22,473 bases of DNA. Origin: a virus. The notes beneath the pieces are model-generated. The model was not told where the DNA came from and did not search any database. It saw only the letters and a list, made by a program, of their open reading frames with translations. Position numbers and translations under genes: made by a program. Numbering within the stretch: the first letter of the stretch is position 1; every line of letters starts with the position of its first letter. The DNA lies in the IMG/VR virus record IMGVR_UViG_3300030389_001833, positions 1 to 22,473 of that record; one strand, 5' to 3'. Positions 5,412 to 12,294 of the stretch are shown here, one piece after another.

Positions 5412-6348
5412 GTTATCCAGCGACAAACACGCTTCCTGTTCAGGCATACCAGTTTTGTTTGGTGTGTCACCTTATGAAACTAAGAATGAATACTTGAAGT
5501 CTAGGATAGATGCCAGAGCGGGTGTCGATGTTAGATCAGACAAAAACAATATGCCGATCGAGATTGGTAACATATTAGAGAAACCATTGATAGAGCTTTC
5601 TGCTGAAAAGTTAGGTTTGACTAATGTAGAAGTTAGCATAAACCAAGCTGTACAGCACTTAGATTTTCCCCTCGAAGGTTCTATTGATGGTACTGCTTAC
5701 GCCAAAAACCTAATCATCAAACCAGACAATGAGCTTACCTATACTGAAGATGACCAAGACATTTTGCTCGATGGTAAAGGCATTATTGAAATCAAAACAA
5801 CTAGACAATTACCAGAATCAGATGGTAAACCACCACTCTGGCGAGGTGTCCTACAAACGAAGGCGCTCTGCGCAATATGTGGGTATTCGTGGGGGCTTGT
5901 GTCAACCCTGCATAATACCAACGATTTTAAGATGTTCCTGTTGCGCAGAGACTTCGCCTTTGAAAAAGAACTCAAAGACATCATAACTGACTTTGAAAGA
6001 CGTATCAAAGAGCAAGACTGGTATGCACCCCAAGTCTTACCCGATCTACAGATTATGCACCCTGTTAGTAAACAAGAGGAAGTAGATCTAAGTGACGATG
6101 AATGTGGCTTCCATTTAGACAGAATCATGGACAATAAAGAAAAGATTAAGTTGCTCAATGAAGAAGTAGAGAAATCACAAATTTATATACAGAGTAAGAT
6201 GGGTGCTGCTGAAGTTGGTCGCAACTACAAATACAAAGTTACTTGGGGATCGACTACTTACAAACCCCAACCCGAGAAAGTTGTACCTGCCAAAGATGGC
6301 TATACCATCAGACGTAAGACGGCTAGTATTAAAAAGCTAGACCTCTGA
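5392..6348 (+). CDS. YqaJ-type (lambda exonuclease-like) viral recombinase nuclease
   Basis: This 318-aa protein shows the YqaJ/lambda-exonuclease PD-(D/E)XK layout. An N-terminal 'SASCSGIPVLFGVSPYET'-like block (residues 11-30) is followed by 'IEIGNILEKPL' with E57/E63, the acidic D99 in 'GSIDG', E133-x-K135 in 'GIIEIKTT', and the QTK helix at 155-157 ('WRGVLQTKALCAI'). Such enzymes degrade one strand of dsDNA ends and work with a single-strand annealing or SSB protein in phage recombination. No annealing protein is next to it, but an SSB-like gene lies in the divergent operon. The C-terminal part has a coiled segment (about 230-275). Its stop overlaps the convergent endolysin gene by 12 nt. 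Confidence 0.85.
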   Translation: MDKALGKLSSDKHASCSGIPVLFGVSPYETKNEYLKSRIDARAGVDVRSDKNNMPIEIGNILEKPLIELSAEKLGLTNVEVSINQAVQHLDFPLEGSIDGTAYAKNLIIKPDNELTYTEDDQDILLDGKGIIEIKTTRQLPESDGKPPLWRGVLQTKALCAICGYSWGLVSTLHNTNDFKMFLLRRDFAFEKELKDIITDFERRIKEQDWYAPQVLPDLQIMHPVSKQEEVDLSDDECGFHLDRIMDNKEKIKLLNEEVEKSQIYIQSKMGAAEVGRNYKYKVTWGSTTYKPQPEKVVPAKDGYTIRRKTASIKKLDL

Positions 6349-6780
6349 CCAGTCCTTGTTAGACCATAGCAGACTTTCTGCCAATCGCCTTCTGACAAGC
6401 CCCTCTAAAATTTCGCCATTAGCTTTGTTCCATCTTTTAATTTCATGTGGTACATCTTCGTACAAACCAGCATTGAGCTTAACCAACAAGGTTGAACTAA
6501 TTAAGTTACCAGCGCCCAAGTTATAGACCCAAGCCACCAAAGCATCGAACTGATGCTGTTCTAACTGCACATCAACCAGCTCATTGATGTAGCCCTCAAA
6601 CTCTTCTAGCTCTATATCTAACATTTCGTCAGCGTTAGCTTGTGACCAAATATCGCCCTGCTGTACGCCCTTAGTGTGTCCATAACCTATTGTCCAGACC
6701 CCTGCTGGACATTGATAGGCCTCTAACTCACAACCTTCAAACTTTTTTATAAGGGCTTTGCCCTCTTCTGATATTTTCAT
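6337..6780 (-). CDS. GH24 phage lysozyme (endolysin)
   Basis: From ATG 6780 the product is 147 aa, typical for T4/P22-type GH24 muramidases that cleave the MurNAc-GlcNAc bond of peptidoglycan. The catalytic pattern is clear. E15 lies in 'KKFEGCELEAY', C24 occupies the position usually held by Asp ('YQCPAG'), T30 follows in 'VWTIGYGHT', and the C-terminal 'RWNKANGEILEGLVRRRLAE' block is conserved. Cys in place of Asp is a known natural variant of the E-8-D/C-5-T motif. There is no signal peptide or SAR helix, so release should need a holin. ATG 6780 follows the nuclease stop by 1 nt; an 11-residue longer start at 6813 would overlap that gene and lacks homology. It is the last gene of the operon. 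Confidence 0.92.
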   Translation of the reverse strand: MKISEEGKALIKKFEGCELEAYQCPAGVWTIGYGHTKGVQQGDIWSQANADEMLDIELEEFEGYINELVDVQLEQHQFDALVAWVYNLGAGNLISSTLLVKLNAGLYEDVPHEIKRWNKANGEILEGLVRRRLAESLLWSNKDWSEV

Positions 6781-6781
6781 C

Positions 6782-7147
6782 TTACCCCCAGACTTTCTTT
6801 TTTGTGCCACCAAAGTATTCGACAGCGTGACCTTCTTCTATTAATTTTTGGCAAATATCTTCTCCGTCTTTGGTGTAAGGTATGCCTAAGATTCTACCAT
6901 ACTTGCCTTTGCCTAAACTCTTGACCAGCAACTCTTCACCGCATAACTCAGCTAATCTGGCTTTAGCTAATAGACCTAAAGCTTTCTCTGCTCTGTTTCT
7001 GGTTCTGGATTCTGGTGTGTCTATACCATGCAACCGTACTCTTTGTTTGTAGAGCCAAACTCCAAAGCCTAAATCAATGTGTACATCAATAGTATCACCA
7101 TCGACTACTCGATCTAATTCACAGTTATATATAAATGCTTCAACCAT
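6782..7147 (-). CDS. Thermonuclease (SNase-like) family nuclease
   Basis: The 121-aa protein has the staphylococcal nuclease (OB-fold) signature. 'RVVDGDTIDV' contains D16/D18, 'RVRLHGIDTPE' contains R38, D43 and E46, and 'GKYGRILG' contains R85, matching the Ca-binding and catalytic positions of SNase. These enzymes cleave DNA and RNA to 3'-phosphates. No signal peptide is visible, so it should act in the cytoplasm unless released at lysis. It overlaps the cyclase gene by 8 nt and lies 1 nt before the endolysin, so it belongs to the same operon. Possible jobs include host nucleic-acid degradation or viscosity reduction at lysis; this is inference. Confidence 0.88.
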   Translation of the reverse strand: MVEAFIYNCELDRVVDGDTIDVHIDLGFGVWLYKQRVRLHGIDTPESRTRNRAEKALGLLAKARLAELCGEELLVKSLGKGKYGRILGIPYTKDGEDICQKLIEEGHAVEYFGGTKKKVWG

Positions 7148-8879
7148 AAGTATATATTTTTAGCGGTTTTGCTTTGCCTTTCACTTTGATCGGCTTCAAT
7201 GATTGTAACTCATAATCAACTGCTTGTGCGGTACTTTCACCAATTAATAAATCTACTCCAACTTCTTTAGTAGCACTTTCTAATCGTGCTGCTGTATTTA
7301 CGGCATCACCTATGGCAGTATAGTCAAATCGTGCATCAGACCCCATATTACCTAACACAGCTTCTCCTGCATTTATCCCTATACCAATATCAATACCTAA
7401 CTGTGCTTCTTGCATTTCGTGTTTTATTTGTAGAGCAGCTTTGATTGCTGCCTCTTCATGTTTTGCTAAATCTATGGGCGCATTAAATATAGCCATCATC
7501 GCATCACCAATATACTTATCAACCATACCACCATGCTCTTGTACAGCTTTGGCTTGTATGGTTAATGCTTTGTTCATAATAGCTGTGACTTCCTCTGGTG
7601 ATTTAGTTTCTGACAACACAGTAAAACCCCTGACATCTGTAAATAAATATGTGCAATAACGCTTCTCGCCACCAAGCTTCAGCAAACTTGGATCGTCTTG
7701 CAGACGTTTGACTTGTCTTGGGTCAAGGTAATGCTCAAACTGTTTTTTGATTTGTTGACGTAATTTGTACTGTTTACGGAAGTTTAAATAGTAAGCGACA
7801 CTAGCTGTCACAAACTCTGATATCAAAGTGTAACTAAAATCCAGCAAAAGACCTGTTCTGATCGTGTAGTAGCCATATAAAGCTGTAGAGCAAAAGATTA
7901 CAGAACCAAGGGTGATAGACCAAGTAAGACCTAGAAAAGAGCTTACAAGCCAAATAAAGACACACAAAATCAGCAAAGCAGATAATTCAGCCACTAAATG
8001 CCAATATGGTATGTAAGGGCTGTTAGGTATAAGCATTGATTCAGCTAAAAAAGCTTGTATCTTGTGTGGCTCTAACAGACCGACTGGTGTAGCTAGTTGA
8101 GGCATAACCCCTTTAGCTGTCACACCAACAAACACAAACTTATCTTTGACAGCCATTTCTTGCAGTGTAGTTTGGGGTGTGTCAACCCAACTGATCCATT
8201 GTCGCCCTAAACTGTCCACTTTGGTCTGCGGTAAACCTCTAACCCTGATTTCTTCTATACCAGCTTGATTTGTTTTGATAATAAAAGTGTCAGCACCCAC
8301 TAGGCTTTTGAGTACCTGAGTGCCGAAACTAGGAATCCAGCCATCAGGTGTTTGCAGTAGCAAAGGTAATCGTCTTACTAAATTATCGGCATCAACTGGG
8401 GCTGAAACCATACCCTCAAGTGCCACGTCAGCTATCAAAGGTATGTTTGGCATATATCCTTGTAGCTGTATGCCTGTCGTTTCTTCACCTAATAAGACTG
8501 TACCTGTAGGTTTAGGATATAAGCCATTGTCAGTCTCGAAGGTGGCAACAACTGTACTATGCTGTTGTATGGAATTGAGGAACAAGCTGTCACCACCAAA
8601 CCGATCTTTGTCTATAAAGGATATAACAAAACCTACACCCAATGCGCCCTTTGCCATGATTTGCTCGTTGATTTCTGCCAATCTTTGTCTTGGAAAGGGA
8701 TAACCACCCTCTGCCCTAACATCACTGTCAGTTATATTTAAGATGGTAAAGTATTCGCTTGGTTTATGTTTCTCCACAAAAGTATCAAAGACTTTCAGCT
8801 TTAGAATCTCTAAGGGTGTGACTTGTAATGCTAGTGGTAAAGCTAACAAAGTTATGAGTGCCAAGCCTATTCTTATCAT
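7140..8879 (-). CDS. CHASE2-sensor class III adenylate cyclase
   Basis: The 579-aa membrane protein starts with a hydrophobic helix (1-20). A CHASE2-type extracytoplasmic domain (about 25-285) contains 'ILNITDSDVRAEGGYPFPRQRLAEI' and 'KFVFVGVTAKGV.....TPVG'. Two or three membrane helices follow (about 295-368), then a short linker and a C-terminal class III nucleotidyl cyclase domain (about 405-579). Metal-binding D415 and D459 are present. K455 and T521 occupy the substrate-selecting positions as in adenylate cyclases, and N528 and R532 are the transition-state residues, so it should be an active cAMP producer. The start overlaps the FecR stop (ATGA). The FecR-CHASE2-cyclase pairing suggests the periplasmic FecR-domain protein feeds this sensor. 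Finding it in a phage operon is unusual. Confidence 0.93.
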   Translation of the reverse strand: MIRIGLALITLLALPLALQVTPLEILKLKVFDTFVEKHKPSEYFTILNITDSDVRAEGGYPFPRQRLAEINEQIMAKGALGVGFVISFIDKDRFGGDSLFLNSIQQHSTVVATFETDNGLYPKPTGTVLLGEETTGIQLQGYMPNIPLIADVALEGMVSAPVDADNLVRRLPLLLQTPDGWIPSFGTQVLKSLVGADTFIIKTNQAGIEEIRVRGLPQTKVDSLGRQWISWVDTPQTTLQEMAVKDKFVFVGVTAKGVMPQLATPVGLLEPHKIQAFLAESMLIPNSPYIPYWHLVAELSALLILCVFIWLVSSFLGLTWSITLGSVIFCSTALYGYYTIRTGLLLDFSYTLISEFVTASVAYYLNFRKQYKLRQQIKKQFEHYLDPRQVKRLQDDPSLLKLGGEKRYCTYLFTDVRGFTVLSETKSPEEVTAIMNKALTIQAKAVQEHGGMVDKYIGDAMMAIFNAPIDLAKHEEAAIKAALQIKHEMQEAQLGIDIGIGINAGEAVLGNMGSDARFDYTAIGDAVNTAARLESATKEVGVDLLIGESTAQAVDYELQSLKPIKVKGKAKPLKIYTYG

Positions 8880-9952
8880 GGGTTTTGGGTAATGGTAATA
8901 CTAGATGATGACCCACCATTGATTTTGACAGTCTTACTGACCCCATCTTGGATGAAGATGACTGTGTATGCGCCACTGCTATCTAAATCAAGATAAGCCT
9001 GTTGATTGACTACCCTTTGCATAGACAAGCGTTCACCCTGTAAAAAGGTTGTAATCTGAGTTTCGGTATCTTGCCCTATGCTTGTTCCACTAATGTTGGC
9101 TGATTCTAGGTTGATGGCTAACTGATCTTGTTCCTCGCCTGTATCTAGTGCATCCAAGACATCTAACAGATCTTCTAAAAAGTTGACATCAAGATAATCT
9201 ATATCCAACTCAGTAAACTCAAAATCTTCATCAAGCTTGAGAAAATCTTCAGCCAATAAATCCACATCTAATTCGTTGTAATCCAAATAGTCAGTCTGTT
9301 GTCGGCTTTCTTCTTCTTGCACAACGACTTCTTTAGGCGGATTGATGATAAGCATATTGTCTATAAAATCCAACGTAATATCTAAGGTCACTGGCTTGGT
9401 GGGTGCTGATTCAAAGACACTGGTTGTGGTAGCTTGATAGGGTTGATTCAGGGTGACTTGCCCTGCTCCTGTCGAGACAATAATCTCACCACTAGCATTA
9501 CCGAATTGATCTGGCAATAAGATTATCAGACTAGAACCAAACTCTGTGGTTGTGACAGTAAAGTCTGTACCCAAAATGGCGATCTCAGCGCTGTCAGTCG
9601 TTAGTTTGACCTTTTGCTTATCCAACGCCCCACTAATGAATCTGATAGTGCCAGAAGCGAATTTAAGGGTCATAGAGCTGTTGTTTTGGTTGTAGATATA
9701 CTCGTCTATGACTAAATTAGAATGTTCTGTTAAACGGACTTGTGTGTTGTCTAAGAAGGTAATAGCGACACGACCTGCCCTAGTCTGTACGTTGTCGTAA
9801 GATTCTATGGCAAAATCTAAGACTGCTGGATAAGGTTGGTCTCGAACTATCTGTCCAAAGCCTTTAAGTTCTGAAATATCGCCTATCGTGTCAGCATGAA
9901 GTGGCAGTGCCACCATCATTTTGCACAATACAAAAAGTGCTATTCGAGCCAT
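8876..9952 (-). CDS. Secreted FecR-domain protein with acidic repeat region
   Basis: The 358-aa protein has a signal peptide (1-20, ending 'LPLHA') and a FecR domain (about 45-145: 'TRAGRVAITFLDNTQVRLTEHSNLVI', 'LKFASGTIRFISG', 'VKLTTDSAEIAILGTDFTV'). A very acidic Asp/Leu-rich stretch follows (about 212-275, with recurring 'LDxDxL' units), then a C-terminal beta-rich part ending 'SSSSITITQNP'. No membrane helix follows the signal peptide and no ECF sigma gene is nearby, so it is not a classical sigma regulator. It resembles FecR proteins encoded next to CHASE2 cyclases and is probably a periplasmic partner or ligand of that sensor. The first 62 nt overlap the end of the curlin gene in another frame. 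Confidence 0.87.
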   Translation of the reverse strand: MARIALFVLCKMMVALPLHADTIGDISELKGFGQIVRDQPYPAVLDFAIESYDNVQTRAGRVAITFLDNTQVRLTEHSNLVIDEYIYNQNNSSMTLKFASGTIRFISGALDKQKVKLTTDSAEIAILGTDFTVTTTEFGSSLIILLPDQFGNASGEIIVSTGAGQVTLNQPYQATTTSVFESAPTKPVTLDITLDFIDNMLIINPPKEVVVQEEESRQQTDYLDYNELDVDLLAEDFLKLDEDFEFTELDIDYLDVNFLEDLLDVLDALDTGEEQDQLAINLESANISGTSIGQDTETQITTFLQGERLSMQRVVNQQAYLDLDSSGAYTVIFIQDGVSKTVKINGGSSSSITITQNP

Positions 9953-10610
9953 TAGCAGTTATTTTAAGGTAATCTCTTGCTAGTGTCGAAGCCTGTGTAA
10001 TGTTGAAAGTGTTACTAGAACCATCTAAGTCTAGGTAAAAGTAGCCAGAATTTGTGGCAGAAGTACCAGCATAACCACTACCAGAGAATGTCAGTTCGTT
10101 GCTGTCACCTAAGATGTCCATGTAATTAGTAGCGTATTCGTAGTCTATGTCAAAATCAAATGTGTTGCTGTCACCATCAATAATCCAGTCTAAGTCTAGA
10201 TAACTGGCATCGCTATCTTCAGCAATGGCTAGATCAAAGGTGTTGCTACTACCTGTAGTTTGGACATTGAGGTTGACATAATCACTAGAGTTGGCTTCTA
10301 AGCTATTCATAACGACATCAAAGACGTTACTATCACCAGCAAAGTTCCAATAAGCTGTGACATTGTCACCATTGAAGTCATCTGCTCTAAAGATATTGCT
10401 TGAGCCTATTTGATTGATGGTGAGTGTCATATCGCTACCACTGAGACCCAAAGCAGTGAGGCTACCAGACGTTGCTTGTGTACCACCCATGAGGTTAGAA
10501 CTACCTAGCTGTTCCAACTTAATTGCAGCATTAGCCCCTGTCTGTGAGACAAAGATCTCATTATCTGCATATACACCAAATGAAATGAAAAATATAATTA
10601 AAAATCTCAT
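9891..10610 (-). CDS. Curlin-like (CsgA/CsgB-type) secreted repeat protein
   Basis: The 239-aa protein has a short signal peptide (1-15, cleavage near 'VYA-DN') and about eight imperfect repeats with a G-[SD]-S-N-x-F core. The cores start at residues 36, 69, 92, 120, 146, 168, 197 and 221, spaced 22-33 residues, with flanking 'ITQ/INQIG'-like strands. This is the pattern of curlin subunits, which stack as beta-solenoids into extracellular amyloid. The repeats are longer and richer in Asp than in E. coli CsgA. Two cysteines near the C-terminus (C227, C239) could form a disulfide. It starts on the csgG stop (ATGA), directly beside CsgG and CsgF, its expected export factors. Only one curlin is visible, so major subunit and nucleator roles cannot be separated. 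Confidence 0.85.
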   Translation of the reverse strand: MRFLIIFFISFGVYADNEIFVSQTGANAAIKLEQLGSSNLMGGTQATSGSLTALGLSGSDMTLTINQIGSSNIFRADDFNGDNVTAYWNFAGDSNVFDVVMNSLEANSSDYVNLNVQTTGSSNTFDLAIAEDSDASYLDLDWIIDGDSNTFDFDIDYEYATNYMDILGDSNELTFSGSGYAGTSATNSGYFYLDLDGSSNTFNITQASTLARDYLKITANGSNSTFCIVQNDGGTATSC

Positions 10611-11452
10611 AAGTTTTTCACCGACCAGTAGCCTCGTTCAATGCCCTGTTCAATAATATTTACTATACCTATTTCAATAGCACTTTGCAAAGCAATGGAT
10701 TTGCTTTCGTTCATAGCATTGCCTGTCTCGAACTCCACCAGCTTAGTGCCATCGGCAATATAGCGAAAAAAATCATTAGATAAACCAACCGATAAAATAG
10801 TTTTCGTAGTTAAGTTTTCTAGTAAAACTTCACCTGTACTAACTGAAACTATCCGCATAGCGACAATGACAGTATCTTCACGATATTGTTTGCTGTTGCC
10901 TATGCCTAGATACCTAGCACCAATACCACCTGACAAGAGGTTAGTGTTGTAGTCAATGATGCCACCCTCAAACAAAATACCTGCAAAGAGTAAAGGCAAC
11001 TCCTCAGTCTCGTCATCGAACTTCTGTCTAGTGGATCTGATGATTTGACGTTCTCTAGTAATATGATCTATGCCAACCCTCTCTACTACCCTAAAAAATT
11101 TAGATTGTTTCAAGGCACGAATCAAGTAAGTTTCTGGCGCTTGGGTCATAGCTGTCGAAAAACTAGCATAGCCATCTATAGATTTACGTTGCCCTGTCAA
11201 GTCTTGAAACTTATATACAGCCACTATGGGCTGCACATTTGCTACCCCAACTTTGGTGATGGCATCTGTAATAGGTTCATTAACAAAAGCAGATTTAGAA
11301 AAACACTCGGCTTTTCCTATGATAGTTACAACATCTTTATAGTCGTTGTCTGGGTTTGTTAAACAGGGTGAGATGTATTCTCTATGAGTTGCGCAACTAA
11401 TCAGTAAAACCGAAAGAGTTGACAGGAATAGTAATTTCAGTAGTTGTGCCAT
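10607..11452 (-). CDS. csgG: CsgG-like outer-membrane curli secretion lipoprotein
   Basis: From ATG 11452 the product is 281 aa, close to the usual CsgG length. A lipoprotein signal peptide ends in the lipobox L-I-S-C (C20). Conserved CsgG blocks follow: 'VAVYKFQDLTGQR', 'YLIRALKQSKFFRVVERVG', 'FAGILFEGGIIDYNTN', 'GGIGARYLGIG', 'TVIVAMRIVSVSTGEVL', 'KTILSVG' and the C-terminal 'IEIGIVNIIEQGIERGYW'. CsgG forms a nonameric outer-membrane channel that exports curli subunits from the periplasm. A TTG one codon upstream (11455) is also possible. The start lies 56 nt inside the csgF 3' end, and the stop overlaps the curlin ATG, so the three genes are coupled. Confidence 0.93.
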   Translation of the reverse strand: MAQLLKLLFLSTLSVLLISCATHREYISPCLTNPDNDYKDVVTIIGKAECFSKSAFVNEPITDAITKVGVANVQPIVAVYKFQDLTGQRKSIDGYASFSTAMTQAPETYLIRALKQSKFFRVVERVGIDHITRERQIIRSTRQKFDDETEELPLLFAGILFEGGIIDYNTNLLSGGIGARYLGIGNSKQYREDTVIVAMRIVSVSTGEVLLENLTTKTILSVGLSNDFFRYIADGTKLVEFETGNAMNESKSIALQSAIEIGIVNIIEQGIERGYWSVKNL

Positions 11453-11891
11453 CAAGAGTATTATATATGCTTAGAGTGATAAATTGTCCATCGCTATCCC
11501 AACTAATCACATTGTCAAACAACACAAACGACCCTGTTAGTTGTGGATCGTCAGAAAATAAAGAATCTGTAATCTGTCTGGAGATGTTTGATAGTATTCT
11601 GGATTGCAAGTTGTTTTTCCATCTTTCTAGTAAAGTATTGTTTTTTTCTCTGAGTTGTTCTTCTAGCTTCGCTTCCAGCTCAAGTCTAATAGTTTCGCTT
11701 CTGGTGAACTCTTGATTCTCTATTGTGAGATAATGCGCTGACGTGCCTAGGCCACTGAAAGACGGAGACTTGAATTGAAACTTGATTTCGTCAGCGAAGA
11801 GGGGCAGTGCTAGTAAAGGGATTAAAAATATCGCACAGCCCATTCGCTTGTGTTTGCTTGTATAGTAATCGTCAATCTTTTCTTTGGTCAT
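11397..11891 (-). CDS. csgF: CsgF-like curli assembly factor
   Basis: The 164-aa product carries a signal peptide (hydrophobic 'AIFLIPLLALPLFA', cleavage before DE). The mature N-terminus 'EIKFQFKSPSFSG' matches the CsgF segment ('FQF.NP.FGG') that inserts into the CsgG pore. Later blocks 'LQSRILSNISRQI' and 'ISWDSDGQFITLSIYNTLDGTTTEITIP' match the CsgF C-terminal domain that nucleates curlin at the cell surface. ATG 11891 gives a long n-region; ATG 11843 (MGCAIFL) would give a more ordinary signal peptide. Neither has a strong Shine-Dalgarno, so the start is uncertain. It overlaps both the holin-like gene (20 nt, if 11891 is used) and csgG. The central charged segment (about 60-100) is longer than in E. 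coli CsgF. Confidence 0.85.
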   Translation of the reverse strand: MTKEKIDDYYTSKHKRMGCAIFLIPLLALPLFADEIKFQFKSPSFSGLGTSAHYLTIENQEFTRSETIRLELEAKLEEQLREKNNTLLERWKNNLQSRILSNISRQITDSLFSDDPQLTGSFVLFDNVISWDSDGQFITLSIYNTLDGTTTEITIPVNSFGFTD

Positions 11892-12222
11892 CTCTATCTG
11901 CCTTGGCTATCTTGTTTGGCTCTATCAGTTGTGGCACACCCAAAATAGTCTTGATTAAAGTGTCCTGTCTTATAATCTCATTGTCAAGACTTCTGATTCT
12001 GTCAATCAGAGCTACCAAGATACCATGTTGTGAATCTAGCTTAGTACCCAACCTTTGTTCCATAGCACTAATCTGCTCTGCCACCTTTTCATCTACCACA
12101 TCTAACTTGCTTTCCATGCCATCTACTATCCGCATGATAAGCTTGTAGATAAAAAAACCTAAACCGACAGCAGCAGCTATCGGAAACCCTAACTGTTGTA
12201 TAACTAAAACTAGATCTTCCAT
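11872..12222 (-). CDS. Holin-like membrane protein (YvrJ/BhlA-like N-terminus, coiled coil)
   Basis: The 116-aa protein begins 'MEDLVLVIQQLGFPIAAAVGLGFFIYKLI', a single transmembrane segment (about 9-31). The 'QLGFPIA' start recalls YvrJ- and BhlA/UviB-type holin-like small phage proteins. A long coiled coil (about 36-95) and a charged, cytoplasmic-looking tail follow. It is the first gene of the operon that ends with the signal-less endolysin, and it fits as the holin. A phage structural or sensory membrane peptide is an alternative. No Shine-Dalgarno precedes the ATG; instead the leader forms one arm of an inverted repeat. Confidence 0.55.
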   Translation of the reverse strand: MEDLVLVIQQLGFPIAAAVGLGFFIYKLIMRIVDGMESKLDVVDEKVAEQISAMEQRLGTKLDSQHGILVALIDRIRSLDNEIIRQDTLIKTILGVPQLIEPNKIAKADRDDQRKD

Positions 12223-12228
12223 AACAAG

Positions 12229-12294
12229 AAAAGGGCTGGTCTCGAGAATATATTTAGGAAATCAATATGAATAAAAGGTTGTACCAGCCCTTTT
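12229..12294 (-). other. 12-bp perfect inverted repeat at the operon boundary
   Basis: AAAAGGGCTGGT (12229-12240) and ACCAGCCCTTTT (12283-12294) form a perfect 12-bp inverted repeat with a 42-nt AT-rich loop. The right arm covers the stop of the 52-aa gene (12293-12295), and the left arm lies 6 nt before the holin-like ATG. In the leftward transcript the second arm is followed by CTTGTT, a weak U-tract. It may act as a leaky terminator or sequester the start region. It resembles the 4116-4182 element in geometry. Confidence 0.55.
12247..12275 (-). promoter_or_regulatory. Weak candidate promoter inside the inverted-repeat loop
   Basis: On the minus strand TATATT (12252-12247) with TTTATT (12275-12270) at 17-bp spacing could form a weak sigma70-type promoter. 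Initiation would occur near 12240, so the transcript would contain only one arm of the inverted repeat and leave the holin-like start unpaired. AT-rich sequence makes false matches likely. Confidence 0.2.

Noticed and set aside
5739-6158. 139-codon minus-strand open frame
   Set aside because: Antisense shadow of the exonuclease gene, Ser/Leu-rich with no domain and no operon continuity.
8876-9952. FecR as anti-sigma or siderophore regulator
   Set aside because: No ECF sigma or TonB receptor gene is present, and the protein has a cleavable signal peptide with no cytoplasmic anti-sigma part.
11045-11362. 105-codon plus-strand open frame
   Set aside because: Antisense to csgG, whose conserved blocks are unmistakable.
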